The notes: generated from the sequence alone by a model not told the origin. A DNA stretch of 64,000 bases from an uncultured Succinivibrionaceae bacterium (GCA_944393045.1 CALXYT010000003.1:1-64000), one strand, 5' to 3'; numbered from the stretch's first letter, positions 31,548-42,205 are shown. Made by a program: numbers and translations.

Positions 31548-33170
31548 TTATTTATTTGCTTTTACGTGCAACCCCCTTTTTTCTAGGGCTTTATAAATAA
31601 AATACTGTTGGATAATTGTCACTACATTTGATACTACCCAATATAAAGTTAAACCAGCTGGAAATGTACAGAACATAAGTGTGAAAACAACTGGTAGTAT
31701 GTTCATTATTTTCTTTTGGATAGGATCTGTAATTGGGGTAGGTGACATCTTTTGAATTAAGAACATTGTAATTCCCATAAAAATAGGTAAAACAAAATAT
31801 GGATCTTGAATTGATAAGTCTTTAATCCAGAAGATAAATGGTGAATGTCTTAATTCAATTGATTCCATAAATGTCCAATAAAGTGCGATAAATATTGGCA
31901 TTTGAATGAAGATTGGTAAACAACCACTTAATGGTTTAACTCTTTCTCTTGAGTATAAAGCCATCATTTCTTGGGTAAAACGTTGTTTATCGTCTTTATA
32001 TTTATCCTTTAAAGCTTGTAATTTTGGCGCAAGTAAACGCATCTTAGCCATTGAAACATATTGATGTTTAGTTAATGGATATAATACAGAGCGTACTAAT
32101 AGGGTTAATAAAATAATTGAAAAACCCCAAGCTCCCATAGCGTTATCTATACCAATAAGTAATAATAATTCATGGATTTTTTGCATTATCCAGAATAAAT
32201 ATATTGAAATAAACCATAACCAACCATAATCAACAGTTAATTCAAGATTAGCAACAGTCTGTTCCATTTCATCTTGTAATTTTGGACCTAACCAGAGTAA
32301 ATTGCCGATTTTAATTTCTTCACCTGGATTTATGGTATATTCAGATGACTGAATACCTGCAATAGCATTTTTTCCTTGATTAGCTGATTGGAAAACTAAA
32401 GTATTTTGACTGTTGGAATTACCAATCCATGCAGTAACAAAATAGTGCTGAATCATACTAACCCAACCACCATTTTGAGAACGTTCATAAGTATTTTTTG
32501 CAGATTCTGCAATGGTATCTAGGGCTAGTTTTTCATATCTAGTTTCATTAGTTGAATAAGCAATACCACGGTATGCACCAGTACCAAAGATATTGTTTGA
32601 TTGTTCAGGATCTTCAGAACTTTGTTCTAAATATGAAAAAGTTGAGATTTTGTATGGAGAAGTTATATTTTTTACAATATATTTAACATCTATTACATGC
32701 TTATTCTTATTGAATATGAATAATTTGGTAATATCAGCACCTTGTTGGTCTTGGGCTTTTAAAGTAACTGTAAGTGAGTCACCAGTCATTTGATATATTG
32801 CCTTATCTGCAGTATATGAACCTGAGAAAGGTCTACCATTAAGGTTTATATTGCTTTTGGCAACATAGGTGAAATTTGGATTTGATTTTAAAAGTTTAAA
32901 ATTTTCATCAGAATCTATATTTTGTTTTTGATCTTTTAAATCAGCTCTAATGATATCTCCGCCATTTAAACTTACTACTAAATGGTATAGATCAGTATCG
33001 ATAGTAATAGTGTTACTAGAAGCTACATTAGAATTTGAAGAATTGGTAATTGTAGTGATTGGTTGATTGTTATAAATATTTTCTTTTGTCTTATCACTAG
33101 ACCATGTATAAAGAATTATCATGGTTAAGATTAACAAGAAAATAAATGCTGTATTACGTTGCGCTTGCAT
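31548..33170 (-). CDS. yidC: Membrane protein insertase YidC
   Basis: Inserts and folds inner-membrane proteins, including ATP synthase subunits. 540 residues: N-terminal helix (FIFLLILTMIILYTWS), a large periplasmic beta domain, then the conserved five-helix core with SGCLPIFIQMPIFIALYW and FPAGLTLYWVVSN. Ten bases after yidD in the rpmH-rnpA-yidD-yidC-mnmE run. Confidence 0.97.
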   Translation of the reverse strand: MQAQRNTAFIFLLILTMIILYTWSSDKTKENIYNNQPITTITNSSNSNVASSNTITIDTDLYHLVVSLNGGDIIRADLKDQKQNIDSDENFKLLKSNPNFTYVAKSNINLNGRPFSGSYTADKAIYQMTGDSLTVTLKAQDQQGADITKLFIFNKNKHVIDVKYIVKNITSPYKISTFSYLEQSSEDPEQSNNIFGTGAYRGIAYSTNETRYEKLALDTIAESAKNTYERSQNGGWVSMIQHYFVTAWIGNSNSQNTLVFQSANQGKNAIAGIQSSEYTINPGEEIKIGNLLWLGPKLQDEMEQTVANLELTVDYGWLWFISIYLFWIMQKIHELLLLIGIDNAMGAWGFSIILLTLLVRSVLYPLTKHQYVSMAKMRLLAPKLQALKDKYKDDKQRFTQEMMALYSRERVKPLSGCLPIFIQMPIFIALYWTFMESIELRHSPFIFWIKDLSIQDPYFVLPIFMGITMFLIQKMSPTPITDPIQKKIMNILPVVFTLMFCTFPAGLTLYWVVSNVVTIIQQYFIYKALEKRGLHVKANK

Positions 33171-33178
33171 AATATATT

Positions 33179-33436
33179 TTACCTAGTTTTTCTTAAATAA
33201 TCTTTATTAGGAACTGGGTCATATCCACTTTTACCAAAAGGGTTACATCTTAAAATTCTTTTTGCACCTAAAAAACACCCTAAAAAAAATCCGTGGATGA
33301 TAATAGCTTGTTTTGTATATTCAGAGCAGGTTGGGTAGTAACGACATTGTTGTCCAACTAAAGGACTTAGAACTTTTTGGTAGCAAGTTATTAGAAAGCA
33401 ACCGATTTTTTGTAGCGGTGAGATATTGTGTTCCAT
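33179..33436 (-). CDS. yidD: YidD membrane-insertion efficiency factor
   Basis: 85 residues with the family pattern SPLVGQQCRYYPTCSEYTKQAI and LRCNPFGKSGYDPVP; conserved cysteines present. Small membrane-associated helper of YidC. Its start lies 46 bases inside rnpA, the usual arrangement. Confidence 0.95.
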   Translation of the reverse strand: MEHNISPLQKIGCFLITCYQKVLSPLVGQQCRYYPTCSEYTKQAIIIHGFFLGCFLGAKRILRCNPFGKSGYDPVPNKDYLRKTR

Positions 33437-33759
33437 AATTTAGATACCAAAATTGTTAATTCTTCATTACTAAGCTCTCTTACTTTAAACTTAGCAATTA
33501 TAACCAAATCAAGATCATCTAGAATATGTTTGTTTTTGCGAAAATTTTCACGAACAATTCGTTTGAATCTGTTTCTCCAAACAGCACGCTTAAGGTTCTT
33601 TTTTGAAACGATGAAACCAACACGAGGATAACCAAGAGAATTTTTCTTAGCTAAGATCGTTAAAAATGGAGAGGAAACTTTGATAGGTTTATTAAAAACA
33701 TTATCAAAACTTTCGGGAGTAAGTAATCTGTACTCCCGAGTAAATTTCTCATTAGTCAT
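33391..33759 (-). CDS. rnpA: Ribonuclease P protein component
   Basis: Protein cofactor of RNase P for tRNA 5-prime maturation. 122 residues; basic motif KRAVWRNRFKRIVRENFR matches the RNR signature. Its ATG overlaps the rpmH stop by one base (TAATG). Confidence 0.95.
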   Translation of the reverse strand: MTNEKFTREYRLLTPESFDNVFNKPIKVSSPFLTILAKKNSLGYPRVGFIVSKKNLKRAVWRNRFKRIVRENFRKNKHILDDLDLVIIAKFKVRELSNEELTILVSKLWNTISHRYKKSVAF

Positions 33760-33896
33760 TAAACGGTAGTAAGACGAGCACGACCTTTTGCACGACGACG
33801 AGAAAGCACTTTGCGACCATCAGCAGTTTTCATGCGATTACGAAAACCGTGGGTACGATTGCGCTTCAAAACAGAAGGCTGGAATGTACGCTTCAT
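33759..33896 (-). CDS. rpmH: Ribosomal protein L34
   Basis: 45 residues, [20 protein letters not shown] at the N-terminus; essentially canonical. The start at 33896 is set by this conserved beginning; the in-frame extension upstream is not coding. First gene of the rpmH-rnpA-yidD-yidC-mnmE transcript, divergent from dnaA. Confidence 0.98.
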   Translation of the reverse strand: MKRTFQPSVLKRNRTHGFRNRMKTADGRKVLSRRRAKGRARLTTV

Positions 33897-34533
33897 AAAA
33901 TAAACTCCAAAATAGCAAAAAATAAAGCAATACCTAAAAGGCATTGCGATAGATAATATAAATATATACTAAAATCTGGTGAATTATAAAGAATGTCACA
34001 ATTACAGTCAACCACTAATTTACATTGTTAACAACCTTGGATGAAAATCCACTATTTTTCACTTTTTTTTTCAGAGTTTTTCACTAAAATTAAGGAAATT
34101 ATCCTTAAAAAATGAATCAGATATTCAGCATTAAGTAAAAGTTTAAAAATCTTCAATAATTATTGATACAACTTTTTAAGTTATACGGTTGTAAAAAATT
34201 ATTGGCAAAATTTAGCAGTGATATTTTAAGAATTGAAAGAGTTGTCCTTTTGAATATACACTTAAAAAGATTGGAGATACAAGTGATTCCTAGTGTTAAG
34301 TTGAAAGTAAGATTAAAAGGAGCTTTACCTAATGTACATGCTGGATTTTTGGGTATAGATTTTTTTTTTATGTTGTTATTAAATGATCTTGCTTACTTTG
34401 TGTTACTGCGTAAATATTTATGATTTTGATAATGATTAAGAATTTATATAAAGAATTATAACATTTTGTGAATATCATAAGTGTTATCAAAATTTCTTAC
34501 ACATGGGGTTGGTTTTAAAGAATTATTATTAAT

Positions 34534-34542
34534 TGTGAATAA
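34534..34542 (-). promoter_or_regulatory. DnaA box (TGTGAATAA)
   Basis: Exact consensus match (TTATTCACA on the minus strand), about 155 bases before the dnaA start. Confidence 0.6.
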
Positions 34543-34584
34543 ATTATAAAATTGAAAAAATAATGATATCTGTTAATTTAACAT

Positions 34585-34593
34585 GTGGATAAA
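34585..34593 (-). promoter_or_regulatory. DnaA box (TGTGGATAA)
   Basis: Reverse complement is TTATCCACA, the strongest DnaA site, 104 bases before the dnaA start; suited to autoregulation or origin function. Confidence 0.65.
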
Positions 34594-34696
34594 ACTTCAA
34601 AAACTAAGTATAATAATGCATACTAAAAAATTAGATTCTTACTTTAAGATTTGATAGATTTAATTTAATTGGACTTTTGTTTATAAGGTTTTAAGC

Positions 34697-36619
34697 GTGT
34701 CAAGCACAGATCAACTTTGGGAAAATGTTAAGAGTTTTTTAAAATCTCTTCCAATCACCTCAACAAGTAATAAAAAGAATGTACAGCAGTTGAATATTTT
34801 TCTTAGAACTGTGAAAGTATATCAGAATGGCTCTGATATTTATTTACTTGTTCCAAATATGATTGTAAAAACGCAATTAGAAAGAGAATATTTTTATAAT
34901 TTAATAGTTACAGCTTTTAATGAATGTGCTCATGAGCAGTGTAATGTGGTAATTGAGCTCAATAAGAATTTCTCAGCTGCTAAATTATCAAAAACTCAAG
35001 TAGTAAATAATCAACCAAGATATTCTCCAAATAACAATTCACACGGTAACCAGCAAGCAGTGGGTAATAGCTACAATGACACTTATCCACAAAATAATTC
35101 TTTTGTTAATAATTCTTATTATTCACAGAATAATAGAGGTTATCAGAATACTACTGCTTCGGAAGTTAATAATGTAGGTATTGGTAATTCAAGTAATTTT
35201 TATCAAAACCAAACTTTGTATAATCAAAATCCCCAAATAGATTTTAATTATAATGCAGGTGTAAATGTTTCAAATAATGTATCACCACAGGTAAATCATG
35301 TTAGAGATACTCCTGTTATTGATACATTCTCATTAGTTCCTTCTGAAGTACCTATTGGTAATGCGCCTGTAATGCAGTTTGCTGGTGATAGACCTAACAA
35401 TGAGGAGCCACAACCTTATTATAATTCATCGGAACATTCTGATGGTCAAGCTGATCAATATGATAACAATTCATCACACTCTTCATCGGAAGATCAGAAG
35501 TTTATTGGTTCATATAGAACATTGAATGATGATGAAATAAAATCAAATCGTTTTTATAAACTTCATTCAATAGATCCTGCAAAAAGATTTGATAACTTCG
35601 TTGAAGGTCCAACAAATCAAAAATTATGTGATAGTGGTAAACTTATAGCTAAAACTCCGGGTAATTCTGACCGTAATCCGTTCTTTGTTTATGGTGAATC
35701 AGGATTAGGTAAGACTCATATTTTATTTGCTATTGGTAATGCAATTTTAAAAGAGAGACCAAATCTACGTGTTATGTACGTAAATATGAGTACTTGGGTT
35801 ACTGACTTTCATATGGCTTTAGATGCTTACTATATGACAAAAGAAAAATCAGTAAAATTGTTAACTCAGTTTAAAACACTTTATCGTAATTTGGATGTTT
35901 TACTAATTGATGATATGCAGGAAATAGTTAAGAGGGAAACTACCACAAAGATTATTTCAAATGAATTAATTGATTTAATGAATGATGTTAATTTAAAGCG
36001 TTGTCAATTAATTTTTGCATCTAATATTCATCCACAAGTAATGGTTAATGTTGATGGTAGACTTAGAAATAGATTTCAATCTGGAGTGTGCATTAAGGTA
36101 GAGCCGCCTGATTATGATACTAGACGAAGAATTGTGGAATTAAAGGCTCGAGAAATGAATCTTAGTCTTGATAAGTCTAGTATCGACTTTATAGCTTATA
36201 AGATGCAAACCAATGTTAGAACTTTAGAAGGTCATATAAAGACAGTGGGGGCTTTCTGTATCAATATGCAAGGTACTATAACTGTTGATATCGTCAAGGA
36301 AGCTTTACATGATGTTCTGGCAGGAAAGGAAAAGTTATTAACAGTTGATAATATTAAGAAAACAGTTGCTGATTATTATAAAATCACTGTTAAGGAAATT
36401 GATTCATCTGCAAGACCTGCATCGATTGCTCATCCAAGAATGATGGCCATGTATTTAGCCAGAGAGCTAACGAATAAGAGTTTCCCTTCATTAGGTAAGG
36501 AGTTTGGGGGAAAAGATCATTCAACAGTAATGAATGCCAAGAATAGAATAGAAAAACTGATAAAAACTAATCCACAGTTCCGTGAGGATTATGAAAACCT
36601 TAAACTCCAACTCGTTTAA
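34697..36619 (+). CDS. dnaA: Replication initiator DnaA with very long asparagine-rich linker
   Basis: 640 residues against 467 in E. coli. Domain I is at 1-90; a linker of about 190 residues (100-290) is rich in Asn, Gln, Ser and Tyr; AAA+ domain III has Walker A GESGLGKT 333-340, Walker B LLIDDMQ 402-408 and arginine-finger segment RLRNRF; domain IV carries KDHSTV 606-611 in place of the usual RDHTTV. Core motifs drift from gammaproteobacterial norms (IDDMQEI for IDDIQFF) but catalytic residues remain. GTG start at 34697. First gene of dnaA-dnaN-recF. Confidence 0.97.
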   Translation: MSSTDQLWENVKSFLKSLPITSTSNKKNVQQLNIFLRTVKVYQNGSDIYLLVPNMIVKTQLEREYFYNLIVTAFNECAHEQCNVVIELNKNFSAAKLSKTQVVNNQPRYSPNNNSHGNQQAVGNSYNDTYPQNNSFVNNSYYSQNNRGYQNTTASEVNNVGIGNSSNFYQNQTLYNQNPQIDFNYNAGVNVSNNVSPQVNHVRDTPVIDTFSLVPSEVPIGNAPVMQFAGDRPNNEEPQPYYNSSEHSDGQADQYDNNSSHSSSEDQKFIGSYRTLNDDEIKSNRFYKLHSIDPAKRFDNFVEGPTNQKLCDSGKLIAKTPGNSDRNPFFVYGESGLGKTHILFAIGNAILKERPNLRVMYVNMSTWVTDFHMALDAYYMTKEKSVKLLTQFKTLYRNLDVLLIDDMQEIVKRETTTKIISNELIDLMNDVNLKRCQLIFASNIHPQVMVNVDGRLRNRFQSGVCIKVEPPDYDTRRRIVELKAREMNLSLDKSSIDFIAYKMQTNVRTLEGHIKTVGAFCINMQGTITVDIVKEALHDVLAGKEKLLTVDNIKKTVADYYKITVKEIDSSARPASIAHPRMMAMYLARELTNKSFPSLGKEFGGKDHSTVMNAKNRIEKLIKTNPQFREDYENLKLQLV

Positions 36620-36640
36620 ATTTTAATAGAAAGGCTTATT

Positions 36641-37846
36641 ATGTTTAAATTTTCAGTATCTAGAGAAGATATATTAAAACCATTAGAATTGATTTCAGGT
36701 CCTGCACCAACTGGTAATGATAAGAATCCTATCGTTAAAAACGTTTTTATGTCTGTATATAAAATTACAGAAAGCGATAAAAGTAATTTAAATGAGTCAT
36801 TTAAAGATGCTGATTATGCTTTATTATTAAAATGTACAGATACTGAGATAGAGATGTCTACAATAATTCCAATTTTTAGTTTATGTGACGTAGAAGTTGG
36901 TGAGACTACTGTTAATGCAGATACTTTAAAGACGATAGTTAAGTCTTTACCTGTTGCTGAAACTTTGAATTTTGAAATGAACGGTAATTGCGTTCATTTA
37001 ACATCAACTAACAACGATTTCGTACTTGCTTCTCAGCCAGCTAATCAATTTCCATCAATTGATACTTCTATTGCTTCATATGAGTTAAGAATTGATGCTC
37101 AGGTGTTGTTAGATTTAATGAAAACCACAGCCTTTTCTATTGCTCAAGAAAATTATCGTACTTACTTAAAAGGTATGCGTTTTCAGTTTGATGAAAAAAC
37201 TGTAAGTGTATGTACTGCTGATGGTCATAGACTTAGTTTAAATAAAGGTGATTTAATTTCAAAAGTAAATTTAGATCCTGACAATCAAACAGATAGATTT
37301 ATTTTCCCTAAGAAGGGGGTAACTGAACTAATTAAGTTAATAGAACAAATAAAACCAGTTGATAAGACTGTTACTTTAACTTTAAGTAAAAATTCATTGA
37401 AGACAATTATTGGCGATGTTACTTTAATTAGTAAGCTACTTGACTGTAAGTTCCCTGATGTATTTACACTATTATCTAATCTTGATATCTCTATTGTTGT
37501 AAATAAAGAAGATTTTATGCAGTCTTTACGCAGAGTATCAATTGTTAGTGCTAAGACTAATGCAGTTGAAGTGTATATTGAAAATCGTAAGCTTATTCTT
37601 ATCTCTCGTAATTCAATTAGAGAGGAAGCTAAGGAAACTATTGTTCCTGTTGAAACTACTGATGCTATATATCAGACAGGTATCAATTCAGCATATTTAA
37701 TCGATATTTGTAAGGTAATACCAAATAAGTTAATAAAGATTAGTATGTCTCAATCTTGCAGAAATGCTTTAATTGAACCTGTATGTTCCGAGGATGATCC
37801 AATGAATTACTCAAGATATATCGTTAGCAGAAGAATTATAGGGTAA
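36641..37846 (+). CDS. dnaN: DNA polymerase III beta sliding clamp
   Basis: 401 residues, three clamp domains; MFKFSVSREDILKPLELISG opens domain 1 and RYIVSRRI closes domain 3. About 20 extra residues (near 42-60, ESDKSNLNESFKDADY) interrupt domain 1 compared with E. coli (366 residues). Ring processivity factor for replication. 21 bases after dnaA. Confidence 0.96.
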   Translation: MFKFSVSREDILKPLELISGPAPTGNDKNPIVKNVFMSVYKITESDKSNLNESFKDADYALLLKCTDTEIEMSTIIPIFSLCDVEVGETTVNADTLKTIVKSLPVAETLNFEMNGNCVHLTSTNNDFVLASQPANQFPSIDTSIASYELRIDAQVLLDLMKTTAFSIAQENYRTYLKGMRFQFDEKTVSVCTADGHRLSLNKGDLISKVNLDPDNQTDRFIFPKKGVTELIKLIEQIKPVDKTVTLTLSKNSLKTIIGDVTLISKLLDCKFPDVFTLLSNLDISIVVNKEDFMQSLRRVSIVSAKTNAVEVYIENRKLILISRNSIREEAKETIVPVETTDAIYQTGINSAYLIDICKVIPNKLIKISMSQSCRNALIEPVCSEDDPMNYSRYIVSRRIIG

Positions 37847-37868
37847 TTTTAATAATTTCTTGTGATAA

Positions 37869-37894
37869 GACTGTAGTTCTTTGGGGCTACAGTC
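37869..37894 (+). other. Hairpin between dnaN and recF
   Basis: GACTGTAG (37869-37876) pairs with CTACAGTC (37887-37894) around a 10-base loop, with no T-run after it. May attenuate or stabilise the dnaN-recF mRNA. Confidence 0.4.
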
Positions 37895-37906
37895 CTACTT
37901 ATAATA

Positions 37907-39019
37907 ATGTTTATAAATCGTATTACATTAGTAAATTTTCGTAATTTTGAAAATATCACTTTTTATCCAAGCAATGACTTAAATATATTGGTCGGTTCTA
38001 ATGGTAGTGGAAAAACTTCTATCTTAGAAAGCATCCATTATATGTCCCTCGCACGTTCTTTTAGAACAAGTAATAATTCTTCTATAGTCCATTTTGGTGA
38101 AAAATCTTTTGTTATTGCCTCATCTTTGCTTGAGGAAAAAGGGGAGGAGAGTTTTTCTCATAAATTAGCTATATCAAGAGAGTTATCGGGTAAACTGCAA
38201 ATAAAATTTGATAATGAATCAGTGCGTAGAATTTCAACTTTAGCAAATAATATTTGTGTTCAGCTAATATCTCCAACTAGTTTATCGTTGATTGATGGAA
38301 CACCATCTTTAAGACGTGAGTTTATTGACTGGGGATGTTTTTACCATTTTCCAGAGTATACTATTTTATATCAAAGATTCCAAAAAATTCTTAAGCAACG
38401 AAATGCAGTATTACAGTTACATAAGCCATCTGAATTTTTATCATATTGGAATGATCAATTTATAAAAGCGTCATTGCAAATTAATGAATATAGAGACAAA
38501 TATTTAAAATTATTTAATGAAGAAGCTAAATTGATTATTTCTCATATCTTACCACAATACTCTTTATCGATAACCCTATCGTCAGGTTTTAAGACGAGTA
38601 GGGAGGAATTTGTGGAACAGCTAAATTTAATATTACCTAAAGAGTTGCAGTTAGGTTATACCTTATATGGACCTCAAAAATCAGATATAAAGATAAAAGC
38701 AGAAAAGAGGTTGGCATCGGAATTATTATCTCGAGGACAACAGAAGCTGTTATTGATAAGTTTAAGATTAGCTCAAGGTCTTATATATGAGAAATATATG
38801 AATAAGAATTGCATCTTTTTAATAGATGATTTTTCATCGGAATTAGATGACTCTATGCAACATGTATTGTATTCTTACCTGTTTAATAATGTCAGTAATT
38901 CGCAGTTCTTTATTACTTCTTTATCTGATAAGTTATTTTCGTCTTTTTCGTCTGACTCAATTAGAGTCAATTTCTTTAAAATTGATAATAATACAATTAT
39001 TGAGAACAACAATACTTAA
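37907..39019 (+). CDS. recF: RecF recombination protein
   Basis: SMC-like ATPase that loads RecA at gaps with RecOR. 370 residues; Walker A GSNGSGKTS near 31-39, the ABC-type signature LLSRGQQKLLLISLRLAQ and Walker B IFLIDDFSSELD are intact. The gene usually followed by gyrB; here 5.6 kb of gene-free DNA intervenes. Confidence 0.96.
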   Translation: MFINRITLVNFRNFENITFYPSNDLNILVGSNGSGKTSILESIHYMSLARSFRTSNNSSIVHFGEKSFVIASSLLEEKGEESFSHKLAISRELSGKLQIKFDNESVRRISTLANNICVQLISPTSLSLIDGTPSLRREFIDWGCFYHFPEYTILYQRFQKILKQRNAVLQLHKPSEFLSYWNDQFIKASLQINEYRDKYLKLFNEEAKLIISHILPQYSLSITLSSGFKTSREEFVEQLNLILPKELQLGYTLYGPQKSDIKIKAEKRLASELLSRGQQKLLLISLRLAQGLIYEKYMNKNCIFLIDDFSSELDDSMQHVLYSYLFNNVSNSQFFITSLSDKLFSSFSSDSIRVNFFKIDNNTIIENNNT

Positions 39020-39444
39020 AAGAAGTTTATTTCTTTGATCTTTTCTTATATATGGCGTTAAGATTAGCAAGAATATCAATTCTTATTATTTGATAGTTAT
39101 ATATTGATATATACATTCTCCAGTTATTTAGATTGTATCAAAATTTTCTAGTTATTTTGTTTATTACGTCTTATGGTAATTTGTTTGACTTGAATTAAAT
39201 GAGAAATTCGTTTTAATGATCTTGCCTTATGATTTTAAGCTAAGTATAAATTCCATAAAAACGATTATACATACAAATAGTAACTGACTGCACATTTTTG
39301 TATGCAACCTGTATTGATTTAATCTTGAAACTTTTTTTATAGAGAGCATATGATGCTAATCATAAACTATGGGAAGATTAAATAATTTTAGGGCAAATTG
39401 TCAATATCATGTATCTGCTAGGGGAGGGGAAAGGTAAACGTTTC

Positions 39445-39460
39445 TGTTTCACATGGAACA
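39445..39460. other. parS-like site (2 mismatches)
   Basis: TGTTTCACATGGAACA, compared with consensus TGTTTCACGTGAAACA; the leftmost member of the array. Confidence 0.6.
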
Positions 39461-40373
39461 ATTGTTGACTTAAAATGTTTAATGCAAGTATAGAGTAGAT
39501 ATTCAGTTATACTTTTTTTTGCAAAGGGGAACAACTTTAATGACTCTATTTAGTTAGTTATTTAGTAATGGAGCTATAAAGTTAAAATCCATCTTTATAC
39601 ATATGATTTATTCAGAAATTTTAGGTATATATATGGGGATTAGCTCCATCTAAGAAAGGTATCATATCACTGCTGCTAGAAGTACCTATTAGAGAGAAAA
39701 TACGTTCTAACTAAAAAAATATATCTTCTCTGATTCATGTGTATCAAACTCCTAAGAGCTCGGTAATTCTATGGATATTGTGTACAATCTTCAAAATATA
39801 ATATGTATTTGTTTGTTACTTGCAATGCGTGTAAAACTTACATCGTTGCTAGACGTTCAAGATTATTTTGATGTTATGAAAAAGAAATTTAAGAACTTTG
39901 GATTTAAAGGAAATAATATTCTTTTTATAACACTTCCATTGGGATTTTAATGCGAATTGATGTGATTTTTTTATATGATAGTATTTTACTCCTCTTCAGA
40001 TAAATAGATTCTTATTATGCAGTTAATTTACAATCCTTTAGTTGTTGGATTACCTGCTATATAACGAGCAAAGTAATTTTGAGGAGAAATCTGAATTTGT
40101 TGATGTTAAAAATGCTATAAAGGTTATTAGTACTGTAATTAAGAATCTCTACGCTATTTATAGATTATCTTCTTCATATTTGAGTAATGGAAGATGACTA
40201 AGCATATAATTCGTTATAAGGATTGTCCTGAGAAATTACACGAAAAGCTATTACTATTAATGGTAAAACAGGATTTAATAATGTTATTTAAGCAATATAT
40301 CCGTGGTTTTAAGAAGGTGTAGCAATTAGTTCATCAATTCATGCTATTGTAATCTTTATTGTCATTAAAATGA

Positions 40374-40389
40374 TGTTTCATGTGAAATA
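40374..40389. other. parS-like site (2 mismatches)
   Basis: TGTTTCATGTGAAATA; both changes are C to T. Confidence 0.6.
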
Positions 40390-40448
40390 CCAGATTGTCA
40401 ATGAATTTCCAGGCTTTTATTACTTAAATATTGAATTAGTATTTATCA

Positions 40449-40464
40449 AGTTTCACGTGAAACA
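40449..40464. other. parS site (14-base core perfect)
   Basis: AGTTTCACGTGAAACA; only the outermost base differs. Confidence 0.85.
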
Positions 40465-40527
40465 GTCAGATTTAATATGATATTATTTATAAGTAGTTGC
40501 TTTTTTGTATTACTTATAAGTTTAGTA

Positions 40528-40543
40528 TGTTTCATATGGAACA
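40528..40543. other. parS-like site (3 mismatches)
   Basis: TGTTTCATATGGAACA; degenerate centre. Confidence 0.45.
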
Positions 40544-40753
40544 TTGTTAAAGTCATTTTCTACATTCATTCATAGAATTATTTTTAAGAGTTTTATCTAG
40601 TTTGACATAGAACATATTAAACAGGCTGATAATAATTTAATTATAGAATATCGTTTTCAATAATTTTTATGTGAAGCAAGTTAATAGATTCTACAATTGT
40701 AATGCAAGCTTAATTATCGAAATAAATTCCCTTTTTAATGTGCTAATTTATGT

Positions 40754-40769
40754 TGTTTCACGTGAATCA
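40754..40769. other. parS site (1 mismatch)
   Basis: TGTTTCACGTGAATCA; a single A to T change in the right arm. Confidence 0.8.
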
Positions 40770-41076
40770 AGTGAATGGATTTATATGCATGTTTGAGTTG
40801 GTTTATCTATATTAAATTACTAATCGATTTGATCATTTTTGATTTTATAAAGTCTAAAAGAGTGCTATAACCTTATCCCTACTGATGTATTACGTCCAAC
40901 TAGGAACAGTAAATCAGAAATAGGGATTATTATTCAAACTTCTCTTATATTTTGAATTTATACTGTTTAGCTTAAAGCAAATTAATAGAGAGTTTCATTA
41001 GAAAGATTTGTTTTTATAAAAAATTGTCTTTCATCTGGAACAGTTACACTTTAAAGAATTTATTTCATGTTTAACA

Positions 41077-41092
41077 TGTTTCACGTTGAACA
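41077..41092. other. parS-like site (2 mismatches)
   Basis: TGTTTCACGTTGAACA; left arm and centre perfect. Confidence 0.6.
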
Positions 41093-41371
41093 TATTATTC
41101 GCCTAAGATTGAGTTAATTACCAAGTCCGTATTTTAAAAATAATTTGCCCAGGTTAAATGAACTTATTGTATAAAGCTATTAAGAGTGAGTATATATCTA
41201 AATATGAATTATCTCTATTCTACATTGGATAGCTTGTGTAGAATATCGGATTTAAAAATTTAATTTCCTTTTAGTTGCTAATTTTATATTAATTTCTATT
41301 AGGTACTTTCTGTTTTTTTACTACTTATACTCGATGAGGTTAAAGTCAAATTTTCTTTTTGCTTTGTAATG

Positions 41372-41387
41372 TGTTTCACGTGGAACT
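41372..41387. other. parS-like site (2 mismatches)
   Basis: TGTTTCACGTGGAACT; centre perfect. Confidence 0.65.
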
Positions 41388-41597
41388 AATTTAATTTTGG
41401 TAGGGGTAGGGTAGGGGGTAATATTTTTGTTATCATTTTTTAGGGTATATTCTAATGGTGTAACAGATATTATTTTTAACACTAATCAGAAATTTTAATG
41501 TACTCTAATAATAAAATTTCTTTAATTATGTTTTAGTAGTTCTAATATTTATAGTATTAGAAAGAGTATAATTTGATATACAGATATCTTTATTCTT

Positions 41598-41613
41598 TGT
41601 TTCATGTGAAACA
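41598..41613. other. parS site (1 mismatch)
   Basis: TGTTTCATGTGAAACA; a single central C to T change. Confidence 0.8.
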
Positions 41614-41936
41614 TAAAGTAAATATTGGTTGAAATTAAGATTTTTTTTATTAAAATATTAAAGGTTAGCAGCTATCTGTGGCTGATAACATTTCAATAAT
41701 ATGTACTGTGCTTTATATATCGTTCTATTTCCACATCTGATTCGATGTTTTATCATGTGGAATTTGCGTTTATTATTTTATTATGTCGATGCATGTCATA
41801 TGGATGAGGACGAATTAATAAGCTAGTTTTGATAACTTGTATCATTTATAAGATGGTTATCTAATATCAATGATAGAGATTTCTTTTTAGGATAACTTTT
41901 AATAAAAGATATTTAAATAAATAAAAAATAGAAAGT

Positions 41937-41952
41937 TGTTTCACGTGAAACA
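41937..41952. other. parS site (perfect)
   Basis: TGTTTCACGTGAAACA, an exact match to the bacterial parS consensus and a perfect palindrome. Confidence 0.93.
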
Positions 41953-42205
41953 TAAGTTCATTTAAATTAATGAGTAAAATTCTAATAACGGATTAAAAAG
42001 TGGATGCTGTTATTTGGGATGATGTTTGAGTTTATAGTGCTTATAAGAAATTTGAAACTATATTTATTTGTAAGTATTTGATTTTGTAAGTTGAGTTATT
42101 ATCATCCAAAAACTAAATTTAGGCTACTAATTTAAAGTCTAAGTTGTGATATTTGCTAGTTACAATTTATCATGATTTGGATAGAAGGGAAATTTTAAAT
42201 CTAAA

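Larger units (their letters stand above)
33897..34696. other. rpmH-dnaA intergenic region, candidate oriC / dnaA control region
   Basis: About 800 bases without a credible gene. Two exact DnaA boxes (34534, 34585) and a near match (TGTGAATAT at 34467) lie within 160 bases of dnaA. By hand count, plus-strand C exceeds G to about 34.14 kb and G exceeds C after it. Pseudomonads place oriC here. The boxes may instead only autoregulate dnaA; the mnmG upstream spacer is the rival candidate. A reading frame at 34163-34423 was rejected. Confidence 0.5.

Noticed and set aside
34163..34423. 86-codon frame between rpmH and dnaA
   Set aside because: TTG start, no ribosome site, no recognisable family, and it ends in TGA, unlike every real gene here.
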